A DNA stretch of 64,000 bases from Magnetospirillum moscoviense (GCF_001650635.1 NZ_LWQU01000185.1:1-64000), one strand, 5' to 3'. Counted from the stretch's first letter, positions 38,494 through 48,123 are shown. Made by a program: numbers and translations. Notes: generated by a model from the letters alone, not told the origin.

Positions 38494-39203
38494 CCCGAAT
38501 CCTCGCATTGCTGGTCCTGCTGGTGGCGGCCTGGCCGGTGCGGGGCGAGACTCTGGTGCTGTCGCAAGGCATCAACGACCCGTTGCCGGCGCGCGCCTTG
38601 CTGATCCTGCGCGAGGCCTATCGGCGCCTGGGCATCACCATCGAGACCGAGCAGGTGCCCAACGAGCGCGCCATCGTCCTGGCCGACAGCGGCCAGACCA
38701 GCGGCGACCTGATCCGCATCGCGGGCCTGAGCGCCACCTATCCCAATCTGATCCAGGTGCCCGAGCCGGTGGTGACCTTCGAATCCACCGCCTTCACCGC
38801 GGGGCTGACCTTCCCGGTCAAGGGCTGGGAAAGCCTTCGGCCCTATCGTCTGTGCGTGCTGCGCGGCAACAAATTGGCCGAGATCAACACCGAGGGGATG
38901 AACCGCGAGATCGTCGGCACCATCGAGGGCATGGGCCGCATGGTCATTGCCGGCCATTGCGAGGTGGCGGTGCTAGGCCGCCAGGTCTGGCTGGAAGTCG
39001 ATCGCCACGGCCTGCGGCCGCTGATTTCCCTCGATCCGCCGATCCAGGTGGTGCCGCTTTATCATTATGTCCATCGGCGCCACGCCGATCTGGTGCCGCG
39101 CCTGGCCAAGGTCCTGAAAGAGCTGAACGCCGACGGCACCTCGGCCCGGCTGGTGGCCGCCGACGATCACGCGATCGAGGAAGCACGTCGGCGGGCGCGC
39201 TGA
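38490..39203 (+). CDS. Periplasmic solute-binding-like protein
   Basis: A 237-residue protein with a signal peptide (LALLVLLVAAWPVRGE) and a fold like type II periplasmic binding proteins (family 3): residues after the leader run LSQGINDPLPARALLILREAY. No permease or ATPase genes are nearby, so it may be a stand-alone sensor or orphan binding protein. It starts at GTG coupled to ubiG. Confidence 0.7.
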   Translation: MTRILALLVLLVAAWPVRGETLVLSQGINDPLPARALLILREAYRRLGITIETEQVPNERAIVLADSGQTSGDLIRIAGLSATYPNLIQVPEPVVTFESTAFTAGLTFPVKGWESLRPYRLCVLRGNKLAEINTEGMNREIVGTIEGMGRMVIAGHCEVAVLGRQVWLEVDRHGLRPLISLDPPIQVVPLYHYVHRRHADLVPRLAKVLKELNADGTSARLVAADDHAIEEARRRAR

Positions 39204-39207
39204 TCCG

Positions 39208-39906
39208 CTAGGCGGGACGAGCGGTCTCGTCCCACTCGGCCCGGATGTCTTCCAGCAATTCGGCGCACAGCTCGACATTGGTGTGGGGCAAGGTGGCGAT
39301 GACGTGTTCCGGAAGCGTCCACCACCGGGTCTTCAGCAGGCTTTCGATGATCGCTTCCGGGAAACGGTAACGGATGATACGGGCCGGGTTGCCGACCACC
39401 ACCGCATAGGGCGGCACGTCATGGGCGACCACCGCGCCGCCGCCGATGACGGCGCCGGTGCCGACCTTGCGGCCGCGCAGCACCATGGCGTTGGCGCCGA
39501 TCCACACGTCGCAGCCGATCCGGGTGAAGGCGCTGATGTCGTTATCGGCGAAATGCTGGTTGGCCTCGGCGTAATAATCCGATTCCGTGCTCTGGCCGGG
39601 CAGCAGGCCGGTGCTGAGATGCTCCATCGGATGGCGCCCGCCGCCCAGCACGACATTTTGCGAGATCGAGCAATGGCGGCCGACCGTTAGCATCGGCGAG
39701 ATCATGCCGCCGCCCAGCATGCTGGAATATCGGCCGAAATAAATGGCGCTGCCGCTTTGGAAGAAGCTGACATGCTGATCGGCCGAGACGTTGTTCTCGA
39801 TATAGACGATCCGGTCGGGGCTGGAATAGACGATCTCGGGGGCTTCGGAAAAATCGGACCAGTCGCAGGCGGACCTGATCCATTGCAGACGCTTTTCTTC
39901 CGTCAT
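39208..39906 (-). CDS. Left-handed beta-helix (CatB-like) acetyltransferase
   Basis: The 232-residue protein shows hexapeptide repeats in its middle ([58 protein letters not shown]), with the His and layout of the xenobiotic/CatB branch of trimeric acetyl-CoA transferases. Within a glycan locus it probably O-acetylates a sugar, but antibiotic acetylation is the other known use. The region upstream is full of palindromes. Confidence 0.8.
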   Translation of the reverse strand: MTEEKRLQWIRSACDWSDFSEAPEIVYSSPDRIVYIENNVSADQHVSFFQSGSAIYFGRYSSMLGGGMISPMLTVGRHCSISQNVVLGGGRHPMEHLSTGLLPGQSTESDYYAEANQHFADNDISAFTRIGCDVWIGANAMVLRGRKVGTGAVIGGGAVVAHDVPPYAVVVGNPARIIRYRFPEAIIESLLKTRWWTLPEHVIATLPHTNVELCAELLEDIRAEWDETARPA

Positions 39907-40021
39907 GCTGCTCTTTCCAGGATGTCTCGGGCCGGTGCGTGAGCCACGAGAATACTAACGATACGAGCAGGTTAGGCGCTCGTCCGTGCGAATGCACGTT
40001 CAAATTCGGTTGGCTGTCGTC

Positions 40022-40159
40022 ATACCAGTTCCGAATGGTCAATTCGGATCTGGTATGCGGCGCCCATTGCGGGCGCGGCCAAGCAAACCGGAGGTTTGCG
40101 CCCGGCGAGGGGCAAAAATCAGGAATACCAGTTCCGAATGGTAAATTCGGATCTGGTAT
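40022..40159. repeat. Pair of 35-bp palindromes flanking two hairpins
   Basis: ATACCAGTTCCGAAT-GGTCA-ATTCGGATCTGGTAT at 40022-40056 recurs at 40125-40159 with a single base change, in the same orientation. Each is itself a nearly perfect palindrome. Between them are GCGCCC-N5-GGGCGC (about 40060-40075) and GCAAACC-GGA-GGTTTGC (40083-40099). The second copy ends exactly at the first base of the Crp-like gene's stop codon. It looks like a compound REP/BIME-type unit and may also terminate transcription. Confidence 0.85.
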
Positions 40160-40887
40160 CAGTTGCGGGCGCGCGCCGGCTTGGCCAATTGCTGCAGCCG
40201 TTCCCACTGGGCGATTTCCAGCCCCAGCCCACGGCGCTTGACGATGCCGTCGCGGGCCAGTTCGCCGATGGTCTTGGCCACCACGTCGCGGTCCGAGCCG
40301 GCCCATTCAGACAGTTCCGAATGGGGCGGCAGGCAGGCGATCGACCAGAAGCCGGGCAGTTTCAGGTCGGGCTCGGCCAGGCGGATCAGCTCGATCATCA
40401 CCCGCTGTTCCGGGCTCAGCGACGACAGGTTGACCACCTTGGTATCCAGCCCGCGGATGATGCGGGCCAGGCGTTCCATCACCCGCAAGGCCACCGTGGG
40501 GTGGCGCTGCATCAGCGCCACGAAGGCCGCGCCGTCGACCGAGGCCAGCCGGCTGGGGCGGGCGGCCACCACCTTGGCGGACCGTCCCTTGCCGTCGATG
40601 GCCGACAATTCGCCGAAGAAGTTGCCGGCCGGGACCTCGGCCAGGGTGATCTCGATTCCGCCGGCGACAGTGCCCAGGATGCGGACACAGCCCTCGACGA
40701 CGAAATAGACTTCCAGCGTGTCGCTGGCCTGGTCGAACACCAACTCGTTCTCGCCATACTGGCGCCAGTTGGCGGCTTTCTCGAAATCGGCCACCGCTTC
40801 GGGAGGCAGGTTTTCGAACAACAGAATATGTGCCAGATCCGCCCTGCCCAGATCGTCCCCACGATCCTTGATGTCCACTTGGTCCAT
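40159..40887 (-). CDS. Crp/Fnr-family transcriptional regulator
   Basis: The 242-residue protein (ATG at 40887, AGGACTG-like site upstream) has an N-terminal cyclic-nucleotide-binding-type beta barrel (VYFVVEGCVRILG, GNFFGELSAIDGKGRSA) and a C-terminal winged helix (HSELSEWAGSDRDVVAKTIGELARDGIVKRRG). FGELSAIDGKGRSA keeps the Glu/Arg phosphate-cassette pattern of cNMP-binding proteins; there are no Fnr-type N-terminal Cys residues. It faces the glycan operon and may regulate it. Confidence 0.85.
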   Translation of the reverse strand: MDQVDIKDRGDDLGRADLAHILLFENLPPEAVADFEKAANWRQYGENELVFDQASDTLEVYFVVEGCVRILGTVAGGIEITLAEVPAGNFFGELSAIDGKGRSAKVVAARPSRLASVDGAAFVALMQRHPTVALRVMERLARIIRGLDTKVVNLSSLSPEQRVMIELIRLAEPDLKLPGFWSIACLPPHSELSEWAGSDRDVVAKTIGELARDGIVKRRGLGLEIAQWERLQQLAKPARARN

Positions 40888-41024
40888 GAGCAGTCCTCCG
40901 TACCCCTCCATATTTTGCGCACAAGACGGGAATTGCAAGCCCCCAAGGCAGTGCGGCCCTGGACGGTGGGGGCGGTGGACGCTACTCTGCCCGTAGCGGA
41001 TCACTCCAAGAACAGGGGGCCTCG

Positions 41025-42137
41025 TTGACGACCAAGGTGCGGTATTCCTATCTGGCGGAACAATTCGCCGATCCCACCGCTTTCCTCGACGCCATCAAGG
41101 CGGTGGTCCAGCGGGGCGACTTCACCCTGGGCGAGGCGGTGGGCCGGTTCGAAACCCGCTTCGCCGCCCTGATCGGCAGCCGCCACGCCATCGGCGTCAA
41201 TTCCGGCACCGACGCCATCAAGCTGGCCCTGAAGGCGGTCGGCATCGGCCCCGGTGACGAGGTCATCACCGCCGCCAACACCTTCATCGCCACGGTGGGC
41301 GCCATCGCCGAGTTGGGCGCGACCCCCGTCCTGGTCGATTGCGAATCCGACCGCTACGTCATGGACGTCAAAGCCACCGAAGCCGCCGTCACGCCCCGGA
41401 CCAAGGCCATCGTGCCGGTGCAATTGACCGGCGACATGGTGGACATGGCCGCCATCATGGACATCGCCAAGCGCCACGGCCTGGCGGTGGTCGAGGATTC
41501 CTGCCAGGCCATCCACGCCGCACAGAACGGCCGCCCGGCCGGGACCTGGGGGGCGGCCGGGACCTTCTCGCTGCACCCGTTGAAAAATCTGAACGTGTGG
41601 GGCGACGGCGGGGTGATCGTCACCGACGACGACGATCTGGCGGCGCGCCTCAGGCTGTTGCGCAATCACGGCCTGGCGCATCGCGACGAAGTGGTGACGT
41701 TGGGCTGCAATTCGCGCCTGGACACCATTCAGGCGGCCATCGGCCTGTTGATGGTCGATGACGTGCCGGCCAGCGTCGACGGGCGCATCGCCAATGCGGC
41801 GCGCTATGATGCCGCCCTGGCCGATATCCCCCAGATCCGCCTGCCGCGCCGCCGGGCCGACACCCGCCAGAATTATCACCTGTATATGGTCTTCGCCGAG
41901 GATCGCGACGCCCTGGTCCGCCATCTGAACGACCAGGGGATATCGGCCAAGATCCATTACCCGGTGCCGCTTTATCGCCAGCCCGGCCTGGCCCATCTGG
42001 GTTATGCGGCCGGGGACTTCCCCCATTCCGACGCCCAGGCGGCCAGCGTGTTGTCGCTGCCGATCGACCCCTATCTGACGCCGGCCATGCAGGATGCTGC
42101 CGTGGATGCCATTCGCCAGTTCTACGGCAGGGGCTGA
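41025..42137 (+). CDS. DegT/DnrJ/EryC1-type sugar aminotransferase (first paralog)
   Basis: A 370-residue PLP aminotransferase: IGVNSGTDAIKLALKAVGIGPGDEV binds the cofactor phosphate, VVEDSCQAI holds the PLP Asp, and SLHPLKNLNVWGDGG holds the Schiff-base Lys. Such enzymes convert 4- or 3-keto nucleotide sugars to amino sugars. It starts at a TTG with AGGGGG 7 nt upstream. Its stop overlaps the next start (TGATG), and it heads a tightly packed operon. Confidence 0.9.
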   Translation: MTTKVRYSYLAEQFADPTAFLDAIKAVVQRGDFTLGEAVGRFETRFAALIGSRHAIGVNSGTDAIKLALKAVGIGPGDEVITAANTFIATVGAIAELGATPVLVDCESDRYVMDVKATEAAVTPRTKAIVPVQLTGDMVDMAAIMDIAKRHGLAVVEDSCQAIHAAQNGRPAGTWGAAGTFSLHPLKNLNVWGDGGVIVTDDDDLAARLRLLRNHGLAHRDEVVTLGCNSRLDTIQAAIGLLMVDDVPASVDGRIANAARYDAALADIPQIRLPRRRADTRQNYHLYMVFAEDRDALVRHLNDQGISAKIHYPVPLYRQPGLAHLGYAAGDFPHSDAQAASVLSLPIDPYLTPAMQDAAVDAIRQFYGRG

Positions 42138-43243
42138 TGCGCCGCATTCCCTTCGTCGATCTGAAGGCACAGTTCGCCGAGGAACGCGAAGCCCTGATGC
42201 CGGTGGTCGAATCCTGCCTGGCCACCGGCGCCTGGGTCGGCGGCGAGGCGGTCGAGCGGCTGGAAACGGACCTGGCCGCCCGCTGCGGCCGCGCCCATGC
42301 GGTGGCGCTCAATTCCGGCACCGACGCGCTGATCCTGGGTTTGAAGGCGCTGGGCATCGGCCCGGGTGACGAGGTGATCACCGCGCCCAATTCCTTCATC
42401 GCCAGCGCCGGGGCCATCATTGCCGTCGGCGCGGTGCCGGTCTTCGCCGACGTCCGGCCCGACCAGAACATCGACCCCGACGCGGTGGCGGCTGCCATCA
42501 CGCCCCGCACCCGCGCCATCATGCCGGTCCATCTGACCGGAAGGGTCGCCGACATGGATGCCGTGACGGCCATCGCGGCGCGCCATAATCTGGCGGTGGT
42601 CGAGGATGCGGCGCAATCCTTCGGCGCCCGCTATCGCGGCCGGCCGGCCGGGTCGTTCGGCCATGTCGGCTGCTTTTCCGCCCATCCGCTGAAGAATCTG
42701 AACGCCGCCGGCGATGCCGGCTTCGCCGTCACCGACGATGCCGCCCTGGCCGAGCGGCTGCGTCGCTTGCGCAGCCACGGCCTGGCCGACCGCAACAGCG
42801 CGCCGGAATGGGGATTGGTGTCGCGCATGGACGCGCTGCAGGCGGCGATCTTGTCGTTCCGCCTGACCCGGCTGGCGGACGTGATCGAGCGGCGGCGTGC
42901 CAATGCGGCCCTTTACCGCCGGCATCTGGCCGCCTTCAACGCGCCATGCCGGGACCACGAGTTCAACACCTTCCACCTGTTCGTGATCCAGGCCGACGAC
43001 CGCGACGGCCTGCGGTCCTTTCTGGCCGAGCAGGGCATCGCGACGGCGATCCACTATCCCATCCCGATCCATCTGCAGCCGGCGGCGGCCGGCCTGGGTT
43101 ACGGCCCCGGCGCCTTCCCGGAATGCGAGCGCCAGGCGGCACGGATCCTGTCGCTGCCGATCCACCAGTTCCTGCCCCCCGAAGACATCGATTTCGTGTG
43201 TGACGGGATCATCCGGTTCATGGCTGCCCAGGGGGCGTCATGA
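42137..43243 (+). CDS. DegT/DnrJ/EryC1-type sugar aminotransferase (second paralog)
   Basis: A 368-residue relative of the preceding enzyme, with ALNSGTDALILGLKALGIGPGDEV, VVEDAAQSFGA and SAHPLKNLNAAGDAG (PLP Lys). The two share the same layout over full length but differ clearly in the active-site loops, so they probably act on different keto-sugars or different carbons. Translationally coupled on both sides. Confidence 0.9.
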   Translation: MRRIPFVDLKAQFAEEREALMPVVESCLATGAWVGGEAVERLETDLAARCGRAHAVALNSGTDALILGLKALGIGPGDEVITAPNSFIASAGAIIAVGAVPVFADVRPDQNIDPDAVAAAITPRTRAIMPVHLTGRVADMDAVTAIAARHNLAVVEDAAQSFGARYRGRPAGSFGHVGCFSAHPLKNLNAAGDAGFAVTDDAALAERLRRLRSHGLADRNSAPEWGLVSRMDALQAAILSFRLTRLADVIERRRANAALYRRHLAAFNAPCRDHEFNTFHLFVIQADDRDGLRSFLAEQGIATAIHYPIPIHLQPAAAGLGYGPGAFPECERQAARILSLPIHQFLPPEDIDFVCDGIIRFMAAQGAS

Positions 43244-45192
43244 CCACCCCGACGCTGGACCATTACCGCCAGCTTTGCACCATCCGCCGGTTCGAGCAGC
43301 GGCTGTTGGACGATTTCGCCAAGGCACGCTTTCGCGGCACCACCCATACCAGCCTGGGCCAGGAAGCGGTGGCGGTGGGGGTGATGGCGGCCTTGCGGCC
43401 GGCCGACCGGGTGGTGTCGAACCATCGCTGCCACGGCCATTACATCGCGCGAACCGGCGATTTGGCCGGTCTGGTCGCCGAGATTGCTGGCCGGCCCGAT
43501 GGAATCTCGCAAGGGATCGGCGGCTCGCAGCACATTCAGAAATCAGGATTTTGCTCGAGCGGCGTGTTGGGCGGCATGGTCCCCCATGGAATCGGCCTGG
43601 CCGCCGCCGCCCGGGCACAAGGCAGCGACGCCATCGCCGTCTGTTTCCTGGGCGACGGCATGCTGGGCGAGGGCATCGTCTACGAGGCCTTCAATCTGGC
43701 CGCCTTGTGGCCGGCCCCGGTCCTGTTCGTGATCGAGGCCAACGGCGTGGCCCAATCGACCCCCATCGCCCGCTCGCTGGCCGGCCGGATCGCGGATCGC
43801 CCGGCCGCCTTCGGCATTCCCACCGAAAGTGTCGATGGCAACGATCTGGCCCGGATGCTGACCATGGCCGACCGTCTGGCCAGCCATGTGCGGGCCTCGG
43901 GCCGGCCGGCCTGCCTGGTGGCCAACACCACCCGGCTGGGGCCGCACAGCAAGGGCGACGACGATCGCGACGAAGCCGAGTTGGCCCAGGCCCGCCGGCG
44001 CGACCCGCTGGTCCTGGCCCGACCGCTTTTTTCCGAAGCCGACGCCGCCCAGGCCGAGACCCAGGCCGCCGATCTGGTCGACCAGGCCTTCGCCCTGCTG
44101 GAACAATCCGTGCCGCCGGCCGCGCCGCCGGTGGACGAGGACCAGGACCCGGCGCCTCGAAACGACGCCACTTGGTACGGCGGCCCCCCGTCCAACTTTT
44201 TGGCCCATCTGCGCGACGCCCTGGGCGCGCTCCTGGAGTCCGACCCGGCCGTGCTGCTGCTGGGCGAGGATGTCGAGGACCCTTACGGCGGCGCCTTCAA
44301 GGTCACCCGCGGCCTATCGACCCGCTTTCCCGGCCGGGTCCGCTCGACGCCGATCTCCGAGGCCGGCATCGTCGGTCTGGCCGGCGGCATGGCGGCCGGC
44401 GGCTTCAAGCCGGTGGTCGAGATCATGTTCGGCGATTTTTCCAGCCTGATCGTCGATCAGATGCTGAACCATCTGGGCAAGTTCGATCGCATGTATGGCG
44501 GCTGTCCGTCCTGCCCGGTGGTGGTGCGGGTGCCGATGGGCGGCTATCGCGGTTATGGCCCGACCCACAGCCAGTCGCTCGAGAAGTTGTTCCTGGGCAT
44601 TCCCGGCCTGACCTTGGTGGCCTGCGATAATCTGCACGACCAGGTCCGCCTGTGGCGGCGCATGCTGGACCTGTCCGGCCCCAAGCTCTATGTCGAGAAC
44701 AAGGCCCTTTACGGAACGGCGATGATGCCGGCCATCGACGGCCGGATCGGCGGCTTCCTGGCCCGGTCGGTGCCGTCATCCCTTCCACTCACCGCGCTGG
44801 CCCTGACCGAGGGCGAGGCCGACGCGGTGCTGCTGACCTATGGCGGCATGGTGCCGTTGGCGTTGCAGGCCGCCCGCCACCTGTTCGAGGCCGAGGAGCT
44901 GCGGCTGCGGGTGGTGGTGGTGACGCAGCTGGCTCCGGTTCCGCTTGACGGACTGGTCGATGCCCTGGGCGCCTGCCGGCGGGTGGTGACCCTGGAGGAA
45001 GGCACACGGCGGGGCGGCTGGGGCGCCGAAATCGCAGCCGCCTTGGTCGAACGGTTGGGCGGCGGCCTGCGATTGGCGCGCGTCGCGGCCAGGGACGCGG
45101 TCATTCCCGCCGCTGCCCAAGGCGAGGCCTGGGCATTGCCCTCGCTCGAACGGTGCGTGGCCGCGGTGATGGAGGTGATCGATGCCGTTTGA
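43240..45192 (+). CDS. Fused alpha-beta thiamine-diphosphate dehydrogenase E1
   Basis: The 650-residue protein joins an E1-alpha-like half (1-~310: GGSQHIQ, VLGGMVPHGIGLAAAARAQG, ThDP motif starting GDG at 138-140 and ending EANG at 166-169) to an E1-beta-like half (~320-650: LLGEDVEDPYGGAFKVTRGL, ISEAGIVGLAGGMAAGG, then a transketolase C-terminal domain with LEEGTRRGGWG). It resembles acetoin/branched-chain type E1 and should decarboxylate a 2-oxo acid and acylate a lipoyl group. The next gene supplies a lipoyl domain and overlaps it by 11 bp. No E3 or normal E2 catalytic domain is nearby. Confidence 0.88.
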   Translation: MTTPTLDHYRQLCTIRRFEQRLLDDFAKARFRGTTHTSLGQEAVAVGVMAALRPADRVVSNHRCHGHYIARTGDLAGLVAEIAGRPDGISQGIGGSQHIQKSGFCSSGVLGGMVPHGIGLAAAARAQGSDAIAVCFLGDGMLGEGIVYEAFNLAALWPAPVLFVIEANGVAQSTPIARSLAGRIADRPAAFGIPTESVDGNDLARMLTMADRLASHVRASGRPACLVANTTRLGPHSKGDDDRDEAELAQARRRDPLVLARPLFSEADAAQAETQAADLVDQAFALLEQSVPPAAPPVDEDQDPAPRNDATWYGGPPSNFLAHLRDALGALLESDPAVLLLGEDVEDPYGGAFKVTRGLSTRFPGRVRSTPISEAGIVGLAGGMAAGGFKPVVEIMFGDFSSLIVDQMLNHLGKFDRMYGGCPSCPVVVRVPMGGYRGYGPTHSQSLEKLFLGIPGLTLVACDNLHDQVRLWRRMLDLSGPKLYVENKALYGTAMMPAIDGRIGGFLARSVPSSLPLTALALTEGEADAVLLTYGGMVPLALQAARHLFEAEELRLRVVVVTQLAPVPLDGLVDALGACRRVVTLEEGTRRGGWGAEIAAALVERLGGGLRLARVAARDAVIPAAAQGEAWALPSLERCVAAVMEVIDAV

Positions 45193-46267
45193 GGTTCTGC
45201 GGGCCCCGCATGTCAACGTCAACGATCTGACGCTCAAGCTGGTGCGCTGGGCGGTGGCGCCGTGGCAGCCGATCAAGGCCGGCACCTTGCTGTGCGAGTT
45301 GGAAACCACCAAGGCGGCGGTCGAGTTCACCGCCGACCGCGCAGGCTTCGTCTTGCCGGCGGTCCAGGCAGGACAATCCGTCCGGGTGGGCGAGCCGTTG
45401 GCCTATGTCTTCCCGACGGCCGACCCACGGCAGGCGGCGGAACTGACTGTCGCATCGGCCGAGGAGGGTGACGTCGTGGTGTCGCGCAAGGCCCGCGACC
45501 TGATGGCCCGCTTCGGGCTGAGTCACGCCGATTTTCCCCGCCACACCGCCATCGGCTCCGACACCGTATTGGCAATGATCCGCGAGCGCGGACTGCACCC
45601 GCTGGACGGCCCGGCGCTGACGCCCGGGGTAGTGCCCGATTTCGGCCCGGACGACATCGTGCTGTGGGGCGAGACTAACCTGGCGACCCTGGCCTGGGAC
45701 GCCCTGCAGGCCGGTGGCGGGGGGCGCGCCGCCGCCTATCTGCCCGACCAGGGCGGTGGCGCCTTGTTCGACCTGCCGATGCTGACGGTCGGGCAGTGGG
45801 ACGAGATGAAGCGGGCCGGTTTGCGCAAGGTCTTTGCCTGCTCCGCCGGCCGCGCCGCGCGGGCGGCGCAACTGGCCGAACTGGCCCGCCTGGGGCTCGA
45901 GGCGGCCACCGTGGTTCATCCCTCGGCGGTGGTGTCGGCGGCGGCTCGCCTGGGGGCGGGCTGCTTCGTCGGCGCCGGGGCCAAGATCGGCCCCTTGGCC
46001 GAGATCGGTGACGGGACCAGCGTGTTGGCCGGCGCCAGTGTCGCCCACCACAGCCGGGTCGGCTGCCATTGCGCCATTTCCGACGGCGCCCATCTGGGCG
46101 GCAACGTCACCGTCGGCGACGGTGCGGTGGTCGGGATCTGTGCGGCCGTCAACAAACGGGTGACGATCGGCGACGGCGCCTTGGTGGTGTCGGGGGCGGC
46201 GGCGTTCGACGACGTGCCGGCCGGTACGGTGCTGCGTCACGACGGCAGTCTGGCCCGGCCCGGTTAA
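45182..46267 (+). CDS. Lipoyl domain fused to an LbH (NeuD/PglD-like) acyltransferase
   Basis: Three parts are visible in 361 residues. Residues 1-78 are a lipoyl domain with ELETTKAAVEF (Lys44 lipoylation site). Residues ~98-136 (VVVSRKARDLMARFGL) look like an E3-binding domain of E2 proteins. Residues ~157-355 resemble NeuD/PglD: a nucleotide-fold-like segment, then hexapeptide repeats with GAGAKIGPLAEIGDGTSVLAG and catalytic-type AHHSRVG (His289-His290). The E2 catalytic domain of normal complexes is replaced by a sugar acyltransferase. I infer transfer of an acyl group from lipoate, or from CoA, to an amino sugar made by the adjacent aminotransferases. Confidence 0.82.
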   Translation: MPFEVLRAPHVNVNDLTLKLVRWAVAPWQPIKAGTLLCELETTKAAVEFTADRAGFVLPAVQAGQSVRVGEPLAYVFPTADPRQAAELTVASAEEGDVVVSRKARDLMARFGLSHADFPRHTAIGSDTVLAMIRERGLHPLDGPALTPGVVPDFGPDDIVLWGETNLATLAWDALQAGGGGRAAAYLPDQGGGALFDLPMLTVGQWDEMKRAGLRKVFACSAGRAARAAQLAELARLGLEAATVVHPSAVVSAAARLGAGCFVGAGAKIGPLAEIGDGTSVLAGASVAHHSRVGCHCAISDGAHLGGNVTVGDGAVVGICAAVNKRVTIGDGALVVSGAAAFDDVPAGTVLRHDGSLARPG

Positions 46268-46349
46268 CCATGTTGAAACGCCTGGTTCGCCACCATCTGA
46301 GCGGACGCTGAAGCCAGCGCCCCGCAACAGCCAAGGCGAGCGTGCAGCA

Positions 46350-48035
46350 ATGACCAACTTTCCGGCCCCGGTCGCCCAACTGATCGACCAGGCCCAGGCC
46401 CATCTGAATGCCGGACGGCTTGCCCCGGCCATCGAGGCGCTGCGCCAAGCGGTGGGGCAGGTCCCCGCCAACGCCAATCTGCGAACGGTCCTGATCAATT
46501 TCCTGATCCAGAACCAGGCCTATGACGAGGCGTTGGAGCATATCGAGGCGGGCTCGCGGATCGGCCTGTTCGACGACGGGGAACCGGCGCCCGACAGCGA
46601 TCCCGACCGGCTTTATCGGCTGGGCCTGCGCTATCGCCATCTTTACGTCGATGCCCTGGCCAGCCCCCTGGCCGGCGCCCTGCGCGAGCGGTGCGCCAGA
46701 TACTGGCGCTGGGCGGCCCAAAGCGGGCGGCTGGATCTGGCCTATCTGGCCGGCGTCACCTTGATGGAACTGGGCCTCAGCGACGAAGGCCACGAGATGT
46801 TCATCATCGGCGAGAACATCCGCGACCAGCGGGTCAAGGACGAGGGGCTGGAGAATGTCGGCCTGCGCTTCATCATGGGCGACAGTTCGATCAGTTCGGG
46901 CATCTACAACGTTCCCAACCTGCTGACCAGCATCGGGATCATCGGCACGCTGGACATCTACATCAAGGGCCGCGAGCTGGGCATGCTGCCGCCGGGCCGG
47001 GCGGTGATGCTGCTGGACAAGAGCGAGGTGGTCAACCGCTATTGGCTGGATCGCTTCGCGCCCTTCATCGACATCATCACCGACAAGGACGAAATCGCCC
47101 GCCTAGCGCCGCTGTCGCCGCCGCTCGAGGATTTCCTGACCGCCACCATGCGGGTCAACGGCAAGCATGTGTGGAACAACCACGCCTTCGCGCAGATCCT
47201 GCGCCGCTGGGAAGACGAGGGCCGTGAACCCTTGTTGACGCTGCCCGACGAGGATCTGGCCGAGGGCTGGCGCCAGTTGCAGACCTTGGGGCCGAAGCCC
47301 GGTGACTGGTATGTCTGCCTGCATGTCCGCGACGACGGTTTCAAGCGCGAAACCGCTGACCCGTTGAACAAGGGGCTGACCAACACCAACAATGCCGACA
47401 TCGCCACCTATCGCCAGGCCATCGAGCACATCACCTCGCTGGGCGGCTGGGTGCTGCGCATGGGCGCGCCGGAATCGGCGCCGATCCCCTTCCAGGTCGA
47501 TCGTCTGGTCGATTACGCCAAAAGCCCGGTGCGCAGCCAGTTCATGGATGTCTTCCTGTGCGGCACCTGCCGGTTCTATATCGGCACCTCGTCCGGATTG
47601 GCGCATGTGCCGCCCTGTTTCGGAGTCAAGGGCGTGCTGACCAACTGGACGCCGCCCTATGCCCGGCCGGTCTACAACAATCTGTTCCTGCCCAAGCTGA
47701 TGCGATGGCAGGGCCAGGACCGGCCGATGACTTTCGCCGAATCCTGGCGAAAGCCACACGGCCAGTGTTTCCGCCCCGAGGTCTACAACACCCTGGGCAT
47801 GGAACTGGTCAACAACGATTCCCAGGACATCGCCGACGCGGTGGCCGAGATGATCGAGCGGCTGGCCGGCAAAGGCCGCCCCGACACCCCCGAAGAGGCG
47901 CGGCGCCGCCAGCTTTACAACAGCCTGCCCGAGCGCCTGGGCATTCCCGACGGCGGTTTCGGGGCCAACAGCTTCCTGCCGCAATCCTTCCTGAACAAGT
48001 ATGCCGACCTGTTCGAGGGCATCGAGGATTTGTGA
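46350..48035 (+). CDS. TPR-containing TIGR04372-type glycosyltransferase
   Basis: The 561-residue protein has an N-terminal TPR-like helical region (LIDQAQAHLNAGRLAPAIEAL, ~1-160) followed by a GT-B-like domain similar to the TIGR04372 group: IGIIGTLDIYIKGRELGMLP, WYVCLHVRDDGFKRE, GGWVLRMG and CRFYIGTSSGLAHVPPCFGV. The last resembles the nucleotide-sugar-facing motif of surface-glycan and flagellin glycosyltransferases. The TPR part may bind the protein acceptor. Family named from memory. Confidence 0.72.
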   Translation: MTNFPAPVAQLIDQAQAHLNAGRLAPAIEALRQAVGQVPANANLRTVLINFLIQNQAYDEALEHIEAGSRIGLFDDGEPAPDSDPDRLYRLGLRYRHLYVDALASPLAGALRERCARYWRWAAQSGRLDLAYLAGVTLMELGLSDEGHEMFIIGENIRDQRVKDEGLENVGLRFIMGDSSISSGIYNVPNLLTSIGIIGTLDIYIKGRELGMLPPGRAVMLLDKSEVVNRYWLDRFAPFIDIITDKDEIARLAPLSPPLEDFLTATMRVNGKHVWNNHAFAQILRRWEDEGREPLLTLPDEDLAEGWRQLQTLGPKPGDWYVCLHVRDDGFKRETADPLNKGLTNTNNADIATYRQAIEHITSLGGWVLRMGAPESAPIPFQVDRLVDYAKSPVRSQFMDVFLCGTCRFYIGTSSGLAHVPPCFGVKGVLTNWTPPYARPVYNNLFLPKLMRWQGQDRPMTFAESWRKPHGQCFRPEVYNTLGMELVNNDSQDIADAVAEMIERLAGKGRPDTPEEARRRQLYNSLPERLGIPDGGFGANSFLPQSFLNKYADLFEGIEDL

Positions 48036-48123
48036 GTGGGCGCGGGTGTCCGTTGACGATTCGGTGCGGCTGGAGGATAGTCGTTTCCGGACAGGAAGAA
48101 CCCCTGGCTTTACGAGGTAAGCG

